Assembly (NCBI GenBank): GCA_964538355.1 | Contig: CAZIFC010000001.1 | Span: forward strand, 1-64,000 | Length of the DNA stretch: 64,000 nt | Reading direction: 5' to 3' | From: Bilophila sp964538355 | GTDB taxonomy: Bacteria > Desulfobacterota > Desulfovibrionia > Desulfovibrionales > Desulfovibrionaceae | Notes under the pieces: model-generated | Seen by the model: the letters and a program-made list of their open reading frames with translations, nothing else | Databases searched by the model: none | What the model was told of the DNA's origin: nothing | In this document: positions 9,425 to 17,232 of the stretch, piece by piece | Position numbering within the stretch: position 1 is the stretch's first letter | Layout of the letters: each line of letters starts with the position of its first letter | Position numbers and translations under genes: made by a program

Positions 9425-9438
9425 GGGTCCGCGGACCC
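9425..9438. repeat. 14-bp perfect palindrome GGGTCCGCGGACCC
   Basis: It lies 10 bases after the stop of the small glycyl-radical gene and immediately before the terminator. It may help RNA 3'-end formation; function unknown. Confidence 0.4.
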
Positions 9439-9450
9439 TTCTCAAGAGCG

Positions 9451-9485
9451 AGGCAGCCTGTTCCGAAAGGGAGAGGCTGCCTTTT
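9451..9485 (+). terminator. Intrinsic terminator after the glycyl-radical gene
   Basis: The stem AGGCAGCC/GGCTGCC is followed by TTTT. It separates the reductase pair from nrdG, which must be reached by read-through or by its own promoter. Confidence 0.75.
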
Positions 9486-9642
9486 GGAACACAGCCCGGC
9501 TCTTTCCCCGGGCGCAACCGGGCCAAACAGTGCGTGTCGCCCTCTGCGGGGTGAGACGTTGTGCCGGAATCCCGAGGCATTTGCCTACGGGGAAGGCAGG
9601 AGCCTTTCCTCCTCCTTCAAGCCCCGCTGCCAAGGATCATAT

Positions 9643-10146
9643 ATGAGCGACGAAATACGGATATCCGGCATTGTTGAAGAATCCATTGTGGATGGCCCCG
9701 GCCTCCGTTACGTCTTGTTTACGCAGGGATGCCCCCACCATTGCAAAGGCTGCCATAACCCTGCAACCCATCCGTTTGACGGCGGACGCATGGTTTCGGC
9801 TGACTGGATCTTTGATGACGTGCGTAAAAACCCCATTGTCCGCGGAGTGACCTTCAGTGGCGGGGAACCTTTTTCCCAGAGCGAACAGCTGGCCCGGCTT
9901 GGCGGACGCCTGCGGGAAGCAGGGTATAACCTTACCAGCTATACCGGATATTTATATGAAGAACTGCTTGAGAACCGGGGGCACAGGCTCTTGCTGAGCC
10001 AGCTGGATATTCTTGTGGATGGCCCTTTTATCCTCGAAGAGAAATCGTTGACCATCCGCTTTCGCGGTTCCCGCAATCAACGGATCATTGACGTTCCCCG
10101 CTCATTGGCAGAGGGCAGGGCGGTTCTGCATACGCTCATGGATTGA
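9643..10146 (+). CDS. nrdG: Anaerobic ribonucleotide reductase activating enzyme (radical SAM)
   Basis: The 167-residue radical-SAM activase has the 4Fe-4S motif CPHHCKGC near residue 31, followed by the SAM-binding glycine-rich motif TFSGGEPFSQ. The length is typical of NrdG. The start at 9643 has AAGGA upstream; the frame is open for 53 more codons upstream but those look like non-coding DNA. NrdG abstracts hydrogen from the radical glycine of NrdD. Here it has two possible targets, the RKIKGYV loop of the large subunit and the RRITGYL loop of the 54-residue protein. A terminator follows directly. Confidence 0.95.
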   Translation: MSDEIRISGIVEESIVDGPGLRYVLFTQGCPHHCKGCHNPATHPFDGGRMVSADWIFDDVRKNPIVRGVTFSGGEPFSQSEQLARLGGRLREAGYNLTSYTGYLYEELLENRGHRLLLSQLDILVDGPFILEEKSLTIRFRGSRNQRIIDVPRSLAEGRAVLHTLMD

Positions 10147-10153
10147 TAGTGAT

Positions 10154-10188
10154 AAAGCGGCTCTTCTCAAATCGAAGGGCCGCTTTTT
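10154..10188 (+). terminator. Intrinsic terminator after nrdG
   Basis: The stem AAAGCGGC/GCCGCTTT is followed by TTTG. Confidence 0.8.
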
Positions 10189-10268
10189 GTTTGAGCGTCG
10201 TACCGGGCCAGCGTTGTCTACCTCTTTTAAAGAGGCATAATCCATAAGATTATGTAAAGTTATACGGC

Positions 10269-10306
10269 AAAAAACAATCCGTGATGATCAAACAATCACG
10301 GATTGT
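10269..10306 (-). terminator. Intrinsic terminator after lipoamide dehydrogenase 1
   Basis: A perfect 12-bp stem ACAATCCGTGAT/ATCACGGATTGT is followed by a T run on the minus strand, ten bases past the lpd stop codon. Confidence 0.85.
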
Positions 10307-10315
10307 ACACAATGT

Positions 10316-11722
10316 TTACGCCAATAACCCGGCGGCTTCGTAAATGCCTTCCGAAAGGGTCGGGTGGGCGTGGATGGTCGCAAAAAGATCGGCTGCGGTA
10401 CAGCCCTGTTGTATGGCGAGTGTGGCTTCTGCAATCAGATCAGAAGCATGTGCGCCGGCGATATGCGCGCCAAGGATCTTCCCGCTGCTTTCCTCAATGA
10501 TCAGCTTGAACATCCCCGCCAGAGCACCCATGGCCTGCGCTTTGCCCAGTTCGCGGAACTGCACAACAGAGGTCTTGACTGCAAGGCCCTGTTCTTTGGC
10601 CTGTTTTTCGGACAGGCCCACTTCGCCGATTTCTGGGGACGTGAAGATCGCCGAAGGCACCACCGCATACTGTTGCGGCTTTTTAGCCTGCGGATTCAGG
10701 ATATTGTGGACAGCTGTGTGGGCCTCGGCCACAGCCATATGCGCCAGCATGATCCGGCGAGGCCCGAGGATATCCCCGATAGCGTATACGCCGGGAAGCG
10801 AGGTTTCCAGCGTGTCGTCAACTTCAATCCAGCCCCGGGCATCCGTTTTGACGCCGGCTGCGCCAAGCCCGAGTGTTTCCGTATTCGGCACACGGCCTAC
10901 AGTGATGCATAGTGCTTCCGCTTCGAGCTTGCGGGGAGCAGGAGCCACAGCTGTTTCGACAAAAGGGGAGGCCCCTATTTCTACGGAAATGCCGTTTTCG
11001 GAGGGTTCCGTGGCGGTTACGGTTCGGGCAAGCTCGATGGCGATACCCTTTTTCTTCATTTCCCGTTGAAGCAGGCGGCTGATTTCCTCATCCACCGACG
11101 GAAGGGGAAGCAGGCGATCCTGCCCTTCGACCACGGTAACACGGGAACCAAACGCCCTGTAGATAAAGGCCAGTTCGCACCCGATGACGCCCCCGCCTAC
11201 AATGATCAGGCTGGCAGGTACCGAGTGGAGTTCCAGCGCATCGTCGCTCGACAGGATGCGAACATGATCGACAGGAAGGGCAGGAAGTTCCAGAGGGGAA
11301 GACCCGGAGGCGATGATAACGTTGTCGCTTTCCACCGTTTCCGTTCCGTCTGCGGTGTCTACGCGCACCTGTTTCGCATCAACGAGTTCGGCCTTGCCGT
11401 AGACAACGCGGATTTTCAGCTGGGCACAGGTTTTTTCCAGCCCCGTTTGCAGGGTGGAGATGACTTTGCGCTTCCGTAATACAATAGCGGGCATATCCGG
11501 CACGGGACTGCACTCGCCGCTGATACCGAACTCGGCGAGGCGGCTGGCCAGATCCAGGGCATCAGCGGAAGAGCGGAGGGTTTTTGTCGGAATACAGCCA
11601 GTATGCAGGCAGGTTCCGCCGAGCTTCGCCCTTTCAATCAGGGTCACATCCATCCCGGCTTTTGCAGCGGCAAAGGCCGCGGTATAGCCTCCCGGCCCGG
11701 CCCCGATGATCGTCAGCTTCAT
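10316..11722 (-). CDS. lpdA: Dihydrolipoyl dehydrogenase (copy 1)
   Basis: The 468-residue flavoprotein disulfide reductase has the FAD motif IGAGPGGYTAAFAAAKAG and the redox-active Cys pair in GGTCLHTGCIPTKTL. The NAD motif is IIVGGGVIGCELAF, the second FAD site is GVYAIGDILG, and the C-terminal catalytic His-Glu is in HAHPTLSEG. A GAGGAG ribosome site precedes the ATG. The enzyme reoxidises dihydrolipoyl groups with NAD. No 2-oxoacid dehydrogenase or glycine decarboxylase subunits are nearby; instead the gene lies with ridA and an OsmC-family gene on the same strand. A second, similar copy at 60481-61899 also has an OsmC-family neighbour. Which lipoyl protein it serves is not shown. Confidence 0.95.
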   Translation of the reverse strand: MKLTIIGAGPGGYTAAFAAAKAGMDVTLIERAKLGGTCLHTGCIPTKTLRSSADALDLASRLAEFGISGECSPVPDMPAIVLRKRKVISTLQTGLEKTCAQLKIRVVYGKAELVDAKQVRVDTADGTETVESDNVIIASGSSPLELPALPVDHVRILSSDDALELHSVPASLIIVGGGVIGCELAFIYRAFGSRVTVVEGQDRLLPLPSVDEEISRLLQREMKKKGIAIELARTVTATEPSENGISVEIGASPFVETAVAPAPRKLEAEALCITVGRVPNTETLGLGAAGVKTDARGWIEVDDTLETSLPGVYAIGDILGPRRIMLAHMAVAEAHTAVHNILNPQAKKPQQYAVVPSAIFTSPEIGEVGLSEKQAKEQGLAVKTSVVQFRELGKAQAMGALAGMFKLIIEESSGKILGAHIAGAHASDLIAEATLAIQQGCTAADLFATIHAHPTLSEGIYEAAGLLA

Positions 11723-11781
11723 GTCGTCTCCTCAAGATGTTTTCTGTACAGAGCCTGTTCTTTTCAACGGATGTCGGGCAA

Positions 11782-12159
11782 TCAGAGTTCCGCAACGGCA
11801 TCGATTTCGACTCGTGCGCCTTTGGGCAGAGCGGCAACGGCAACACAGGAGCGGGCGGGCGGATTGTCCGTAAAGGTTTTGGCGTAGATCTCGTTGACGG
11901 CAGGAAAGTCGTTCATATCGGCAAGAAAGACAGTTGTTTTGGTGACATCGGCGGGAGCCGCGCCCGCTTCGGCAAGCACGGCCTCCAAATTGGCGAGGGC
12001 CTGCGCGGCCTGCGCCTGCACGTCATCGGAAACAAGGCTTCCCGTAGCAGGATCAATGCCTATCTGCCCGGATACATAGATCGTGTTCCCGCTTCGTACG
12101 GCCTGGGAATAGGGGCCAAGAGCTGCCGGAGCCTTGTTGGTGGCAATGATGGTTTTCAT
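11782..12159 (-). CDS. ridA: RidA family reactive intermediate/imine deaminase
   Basis: The 125-residue YjgF/YER057c/UK114 protein begins with KAPAALGPYSQAVRSGNTIYVSGQIG. The catalytic Arg is in PPARSCVAVAALPKGARVEIDAVA. The start at 12159 has GGAG upstream; the open extension before it is not family-like. RidA hydrolyses 2-aminoacrylate and other reactive enamines and imines made by PLP enzymes, protecting them from damage. It lies 59 bases upstream of lpdA on the same strand and is probably cotranscribed with it. Confidence 0.93.
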   Translation of the reverse strand: MKTIIATNKAPAALGPYSQAVRSGNTIYVSGQIGIDPATGSLVSDDVQAQAAQALANLEAVLAEAGAAPADVTKTTVFLADMNDFPAVNEIYAKTFTDNPPARSCVAVAALPKGARVEIDAVAEL

Positions 12160-12189
12160 GGATACTCCGTAAGGGAAGAGTTTGGGCAC

Positions 12190-12340
12190 TGCCGGAATCT
12201 TTTGCCGTCATAGGCAAAAGCGAGGCTCAAGGCAAGCATGTTTTTAGGAAAACAAACGCATATGGTTGTTTTTTGCCGCATAAAACTTCTATATCGTCAA
12301 AAAATAAGATTTTATATTTTGTTATCGAAATATAATGAGC
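12190..12340. other. AT-rich promoter region upstream of ridA
   Basis: No gene. The AT-rich stretch at about 12230-12340 is likely to hold the ridA-lpdA promoter on the minus strand. Confidence 0.4.
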
Positions 12341-12378
12341 AAAGGCGTTTCCCCCGTGCAAGGAGGGGAAACGCCTTT
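12341..12378 (-). terminator. Intrinsic terminator after the OsmC-family gene
   Basis: A perfect 14-bp stem AAAGGCGTTTCCCC/GGGGAAACGCCTTT starts six bases past the stop codon. The T run is short, so termination strength is uncertain. Confidence 0.75.
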
Positions 12379-12383
12379 GTCTG

Positions 12384-12794
12384 CTAGTTTTTCCAGTTGA
12401 ACGTAAAGATTTGCTCAATATCGGGATGCAGGCTCAAATGCACCGGGCAGGTGTAGGCGGCGCGTTCGATCATGGTTTTCTGCTTTTCCGTATACTCACG
12501 GTCAGGCATGTGGAAAATGACTTCCAGCTTGCCGATGCGTCTGGGGGCCGGGCTCATGGTTTTGGTTACTTCAAAGGTTGTTCCCGTCACGTCAACATCG
12601 TGCATTTTTCCGTAAATACCGATGATGGTCATGGCGCAGGAGGCAAGTGCCGTTGCACAGAGATCCGTAGGAGAAAAGGCTTCGCCCTTTCCGTTGTTGT
12701 CTACTGGGGCGTCGGTTACAAGGCTGGAACCGCTGGCGACATGGACGGAGGAAACCCGGAGATCGCCAAGATATTGGCCGGTGATGGTAGGCAT
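12384..12794 (-). CDS. OsmC-family protein (thiol peroxidase type), copy 1
   Basis: The 136-residue OsmC/Ohr fold protein has two conserved cysteines, one in ALASCAMTIIG and one in YTCPVHLSL, spaced as in active OsmC/Ohr peroxidases. AGGAG seven bases upstream fixes the ATG at 12794; upstream in-frame sequence is not coding-like. OsmC/Ohr enzymes reduce organic hydroperoxides, and for Ohr the reductant has been shown to be dihydrolipoyl groups regenerated by lipoamide dehydrogenase. An lpd gene lies two genes downstream, so that chemistry may apply here. The organism is an anaerobe, so the substrate may be another oxidised thiol-reactive species. Confidence 0.88.
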   Translation of the reverse strand: MPTITGQYLGDLRVSSVHVASGSSLVTDAPVDNNGKGEAFSPTDLCATALASCAMTIIGIYGKMHDVDVTGTTFEVTKTMSPAPRRIGKLEVIFHMPDREYTEKQKTMIERAAYTCPVHLSLHPDIEQIFTFNWKN

Positions 12795-13049
12795 GGGACA
12801 ACTCCTTTTGAGGCATGATACCGAAATACTGAGCGGCAGCCTACCCCCCGGAGCTGGGGCCTCGGACTGGCTCAAGCAGAAGGGCGTGTGCCGGAAGCGT
12901 GTGCGGGGAACACGAAATGGCGCAATACCCCGAGATACGCTTCCAGGAGTCGTGAAAAGCCCGCCATCGCGCAAAATGCCGCCCTCTTCCAGCCAGAGAA
13001 GAGAACGGCATTTTTTATGATGAGGCTTCAGGAAGTGAAGCCCGGAACG

Positions 13050-13247
13050 TTAGTGCTGAATGCGGGATTCAGGCTCTTTGAGCATATCGAGCATACCGAA
13101 GCGGAACTGGCTCACAGCGGAAGAGCATTCCTGCTCGAGCTTTTTGGAGTTCTTGTCTGCTCCGGTTTTGAACCCTTCACGATACGCGCTGGTCATCAGG
13201 TGAACGAAGATATCGAGATTGAGCGTGATCTGGTTGGTGTCGTTCAT
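13050..13247 (-). CDS. Small hypothetical protein, 65 residues
   Basis: The short frame has GAGGAG four bases before its ATG, and it lies between an OsmC gene and an AT-rich gap. The protein begins MNDTNQITLNLDIFVHLM and continues as a charged, helix-prone sequence with one Cys (LEQECSSAVSQF). There is no signal peptide or membrane segment. I do not recognise the family. The good ribosome site and the higher G+C content than the AT-rich DNA upstream favour a real gene. Confidence 0.55.
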   Translation of the reverse strand: MNDTNQITLNLDIFVHLMTSAYREGFKTGADKNSKKLEQECSSAVSQFRFGMLDMLKEPESRIQH

Positions 13248-13259
13248 TGTTCTCCTCAT

Positions 13260-13802
13260 GTGGTGGTTTTGTTGGCAACAATGTAATAGCCAGCTCTTTT
13301 TTGTCCATTATATCCGTCACAAAATTATTTTTTAAGACATTTCCGTTTTATGCAACGGTTGTTTGTGAATTTTCGTTGAATATGGCGTTATTTCTGATAA
13401 TATCAGAAATCCGTTGAGCGAAGGGCGGTAAAGAGATTTTATAACGTGCGCCAATGTATATTTTTTTTACGCAGAGGATACATTGTTCTGCATATAGGAT
13501 ATGGAATATGGCAATAAGATCTCTGTATTCCGTCACCAAAGTGGGGTTTAAATACAATACCAAAAATGACAAAGCTATGATAACGGTAATTCCGGCATGA
13601 TAATGTGCAAAATACGACACTCTGCCGATCGGCAACTTTCAAAAACGAAAAATCTATATAGCATTTGTGCCTGTTAGCCGAAGCGGTACGCGTTCAGACT
13701 GTCCGGGATCTTGTTCTTCACAATATCTATAATTACAATAAAAACATCGTGTTAGATTGAGTTGTGATGTCACCTCGGGATGTGCTTTTTGTGGGAGGAT
13801 AG
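13260..13802. other. AT-rich intergenic region
   Basis: This stretch is markedly AT-rich compared with its neighbours. A 95-codon frame on the minus strand (13348-13635) lacks a ribosome site and family likeness, so it is not called. The region probably holds promoters for the small gene on the left and the GGDEF gene on the right. Confidence 0.4.
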
Positions 13803-16061
13803 ATGCCGGGGATGTTTTTGGTTTTCAAGCGTATGCTGGCAAGTGCCCTTGTTATAGTTGTCTTTCTGGGCGGATTGTTTTTTTCCCTTTGGGATTTCAG
13901 CAGACAGGCCAGCTCCGATACCCGGGAAAATGTTTCCCTGTGGCTCCGGCAGACGGCGGAACAATGCGCGGAGACCTTGCACAGCCGTCTTCATGAAAAA
14001 TTGGCCGCCCTTGAAATCATGGCCGATTACTTTGCTACGCTTGATGACCTGATGGACTGGCACGCCATGCGTTTTCTTTCCGTCGTGAGCAGCCACCAGT
14101 CCATCCGCCGGGTCAGCGTCATTACGCCAGATGGAACTGCCCACAGCGTGAATGGCGTCAGTGCGAATGTCTCCGACCGGGACTATTTCCAGCGAAGCAT
14201 AAAGGGGGAAAGCAACATATCCACCTTGCTCGAATCAAAATATGATGGGAGCGAGGTCTTTATGGTTTCCGTGCCGATTATCCGCGAGAACAAGGTGATA
14301 GGCGCACTTGGCGGCTGCTTCCTCCCTGTGGATCTTCAGCATTCGGTCAATATCAAGGCTTTCGGCGGCAAGGGGTCCACACTTCTGCTGGAACGGGACG
14401 GCGACATTGTGCTCAGATCCGAGCGGGATCCCTTTTCCCTTGAAAAAAATCTGTTTTCCCTGGCAGGGAACAGCCCTGAACGAGACGGCACCTCTCTGGA
14501 GGATCTCCAGAGGGACATGGGTACCGGGCATTCCGGGGTATTGCGCTATGTGTACAACGGCGACGTGTACTATATGTGCTACATCCCCCTGAAAATAAAC
14601 GACTGGTATGTTTTGTCTCTGGTTCCCGGCGACTTTATTGACGAACAGATCGATCAGAACAGGCAGCTCGCTATTCTGCTGAGCGTCAGGATAGTCATCC
14701 TTTCTTTGATGGTCTTTCTGTATATCTGGTACGTCAGACACAATGATGCGAAAATATTTTACAATAAAAGCAGGGAGCTTCAGACGATTACCGACAACCT
14801 TGTCGGCGGGGTGCTGAAGTCGGATTCCAGCGAAAAGCTGATTCTGGAATATATGAGTACCGGGTACCTCAATATTATGGAATACAGCAGAAATGGATTT
14901 TTCACTCGCTTTGGCGATAGCCTCATTGAGACGGTCATTGAGGAAGATCGCCCGCGTGTCGTCCGAGAACTTCAGGAGCAGCTCCTGAAAAACGAAACGA
15001 TCTGTCTGGAATTCCGCTCGAAAACGAGGCGCGGGCGCACGATATGGCTCTACTATAAGGGGCATCTGGTTCAGGAAGGGGGCAAACGCTGGTGCTATGC
15101 CCTTGTGGTGGATATCACGCAGCAGCATGAACTGGCGGCACGGGAACGATTGGCCAATGAGCGGTACCGTTTCATCATGGAACAAAATTCCATTGTCATG
15201 TTCGACTGGAGTATCCTCGAAGACAAGATCACGGCCTCTGCGGGGCTGTTCTCCCTTTTGGGGAATGAAACAAGCCTGTTCAGAGCGAGCAGCCTCTTTT
15301 TCTCCCATGTCCACCCTGAAGACAGAAAAGATCTGGAAGAGCTGTTCCGCAATCTTTCCCACGGCATGGAGAAGGGGATGTGCGAGGCTCGTCTGGCCTT
15401 CTCGCCCAACCGGTACGACTGGTACCGCATCAAGGCGGGCACGGTGTTCGATGCTTCCGGGCTTCCTGAACGGGTCATAGGGGTGCTCATTGATATCGAC
15501 ACCCATAAAAAGCTCGAATTTTCCCTGCGTGAACAGGCTGAAAAGGACGGACATACCGGCCTGTATAACAAGGAAACAACCCAGCGTCTGGTCGAGTCCT
15601 TGTTGCATGACGGCAAGAGAACCCCTGAATCTTTTGCCTTTATGATCATCGATCTCGATAAATTCAAAGATATAAACGATACGCGCGGGCACGATGTGGG
15701 GGACATGGTCATTCGCCACGTCGCGGCAATGCTCAAGGCGCAGTTCCGGCGATCAGACATTGTGGGGCGCATAGGGGGAGACGAGTTCGCGGTCTGCCTT
15801 GTCGGTCTTGCGGATCACGCTATCATTGCTGAAAAGGCCGCCAGCCTGATCCGTGAGGGCAAAAAAGCGTTTGATGGCTTTCCAGAAGGCATTTCCCTGA
15901 GCATTGGCGTGGCTCTGTGCCCTGAGGATGATACGAACTACCGTGAACTGTATCGTAAAGCCGATGAAGCGATGTACCTGTCTAAGCGCAAGGGAAGACA
16001 GAGCGTTTCTTTCTATGGGGATATTGCGGCCAGCGACAGAACAGGATCTGTTCCTGATTGA
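13803..16061 (+). CDS. Cache-PAS-PAS-GGDEF diguanylate cyclase
   Basis: The 752-residue membrane protein starts with a membrane segment (about residues 10-28), then a Cache sensor domain (about 35-280, including DRDYFQRSIKGESNIS), and a second membrane segment near 290-310. Two PAS domains (about 320-445 and 455-570) precede a C-terminal GGDEF domain. The active-site loop is intact (RIGGDEFAVCLV, near 655-667), and RRSD five residues before it matches the inhibitory I-site. It should therefore make cyclic di-GMP and be product-inhibited. GGGAGGAT lies just upstream of the ATG. The extracytoplasmic ligand is unknown. A membrane-protein gene follows directly. Confidence 0.92.
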   Translation: MPGMFLVFKRMLASALVIVVFLGGLFFSLWDFSRQASSDTRENVSLWLRQTAEQCAETLHSRLHEKLAALEIMADYFATLDDLMDWHAMRFLSVVSSHQSIRRVSVITPDGTAHSVNGVSANVSDRDYFQRSIKGESNISTLLESKYDGSEVFMVSVPIIRENKVIGALGGCFLPVDLQHSVNIKAFGGKGSTLLLERDGDIVLRSERDPFSLEKNLFSLAGNSPERDGTSLEDLQRDMGTGHSGVLRYVYNGDVYYMCYIPLKINDWYVLSLVPGDFIDEQIDQNRQLAILLSVRIVILSLMVFLYIWYVRHNDAKIFYNKSRELQTITDNLVGGVLKSDSSEKLILEYMSTGYLNIMEYSRNGFFTRFGDSLIETVIEEDRPRVVRELQEQLLKNETICLEFRSKTRRGRTIWLYYKGHLVQEGGKRWCYALVVDITQQHELAARERLANERYRFIMEQNSIVMFDWSILEDKITASAGLFSLLGNETSLFRASSLFFSHVHPEDRKDLEELFRNLSHGMEKGMCEARLAFSPNRYDWYRIKAGTVFDASGLPERVIGVLIDIDTHKKLEFSLREQAEKDGHTGLYNKETTQRLVESLLHDGKRTPESFAFMIIDLDKFKDINDTRGHDVGDMVIRHVAAMLKAQFRRSDIVGRIGGDEFAVCLVGLADHAIIAEKAASLIREGKKAFDGFPEGISLSIGVALCPEDDTNYRELYRKADEAMYLSKRKGRQSVSFYGDIAASDRTGSVPD

Positions 16062-16129
16062 CAGCGGGCGGGCCTTGGGCTAGGGAGATCCCCAATGCTT
16101 CTCAACCTTTCCAGCCAAAGGTCTCCGCC

Positions 16130-16999
16130 GTGATTGAAAAATGCGAACCCATTACCAATCTCTTTGATATCATTCATCACTTCTGGGAAAGCCCGCGCAT
16201 ACAGCGCGGATTCGCCACGGCTATTTTTTTGGTCTATCTTGCTGGATTGATAGGCATTGAGGCCAACCGGCAGGGCATGTTGCCGGTATGGCTGGAGCAC
16301 ATCACGCCGACAAGCCATTTTCAGGCGATCCATCTGGCCTTTACCCTCATCCTCGGGATGGAGGTGATGGAACTGATTCTGACCATTTCCGGTTCGCTTT
16401 CCAAATCGCTGGGAAAGCAGTTTGAAGTGATGGCCCTGATTTTGTTGCGGGATGCCTTCAAGGAGCTGTCGAAACTCCCGGAACCGGTCAACCTCGTATC
16501 CGGCATCGAACCGGTGGTGCATATCGCGTCGGCAGGCGTGGGCGCACTGGCTATCTTCGTCTGCCTCGGTTTCTACAACCAGCTTCGCGTCCATCAGAAC
16601 TATATTACCAATCCTGAAGAGCAGATGCGCTATGTGATGTCCAAGAAGATCATCGCGCTGGCCCTGTTTGTTCTGTTCGTGCTGATTGCCGTGCGGGATG
16701 TGGTGCTCTTTTCGCGGACAGGCGAGGACGTAGCCTTTTTTGAAACCATTTATACGGTGCTCATTTTCGCCGATATCGCCCTCGTGCTGATTTCACAACG
16801 GTTCATGCCGTCTTTCCATGCTGTTTTTCGGAACTCCGGGTTTGTCATAGGCACGCTGATTATGCGGCTGTCCCTTTCTGCACCTTGGCCGTGGAATATC
16901 GCAGCAAGCATCTTTGCGGCACTCTTCGTCTTGGCCCTCACCTTTGCCACAACCTACTTCAGACCCTCCCGCCTCAATACAAGGCTGCCGCGCAACTAG
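16130..16999 (+). CDS. Polytopic inner-membrane protein of unknown function
   Basis: The 289-residue protein has about seven hydrophobic segments: FATAIFLVYLAGLIGIEA, IHLAFTLILGMEVMELIL, HIASAGVGALAIFVCLGF, IIALALFVLFVLIAVRDV, TVLIFADIALVLIS, a segment near FVIGTLIMRLSL, and the C-terminal IFAALFVLALTFATTYF. I chose the GTG at 16130, with AAAGG upstream. An overlapping TTG at 16058 in the same frame is possible, but the extra residues look non-coding. No catalytic motif is evident and I do not recognise a characterised family. It follows the diguanylate cyclase by 68 bases and may be cotranscribed. Confidence 0.7.
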   Translation: MIEKCEPITNLFDIIHHFWESPRIQRGFATAIFLVYLAGLIGIEANRQGMLPVWLEHITPTSHFQAIHLAFTLILGMEVMELILTISGSLSKSLGKQFEVMALILLRDAFKELSKLPEPVNLVSGIEPVVHIASAGVGALAIFVCLGFYNQLRVHQNYITNPEEQMRYVMSKKIIALALFVLFVLIAVRDVVLFSRTGEDVAFFETIYTVLIFADIALVLISQRFMPSFHAVFRNSGFVIGTLIMRLSLSAPWPWNIAASIFAALFVLALTFATTYFRPSRLNTRLPRN

Positions 17000-17149
17000 G
17001 GCGCGCCCTTGATTATGCGCTGACGCCGGCGGGGGCGATGCCTCACGCCGGACGGCTGCGGGCAGAGCGGACAAGGGGATGCCGCCCTCCTGACCCATTC
17101 AGGAAGAGTCCGGCAATGGTTCCGCTGATGCGTGGAGTCTTGCCGATGC

Positions 17150-17183
17150 AAAAGCCCCCGTCCTTCCGAAAAGGGACGGGGGC
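17150..17183 (-). terminator. Intrinsic terminator after the amidohydrolase gene
   Basis: The 10-bp stem GCCCCCGTCC/GGACGGGGGC is followed by TTTT on the minus strand. It may also serve the membrane-protein gene from the other side. Confidence 0.8.
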
Positions 17184-17232
17184 AAGAAACACGGATGGCA
17201 AGGAGCGAACTCCTTCGTCTTCCTCTTGAGGA

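Noticed and set aside
10316..12159. lpd and ridA as part of a 2-oxoacid dehydrogenase or glycine cleavage operon
   Set aside because: No E1, E2, GcvT or GcvP gene lies in or next to the unit.
13348..13635. 95-codon frame on the minus strand in AT-rich DNA
   Set aside because: No ribosome site, no recognisable domain and composition of non-coding DNA.
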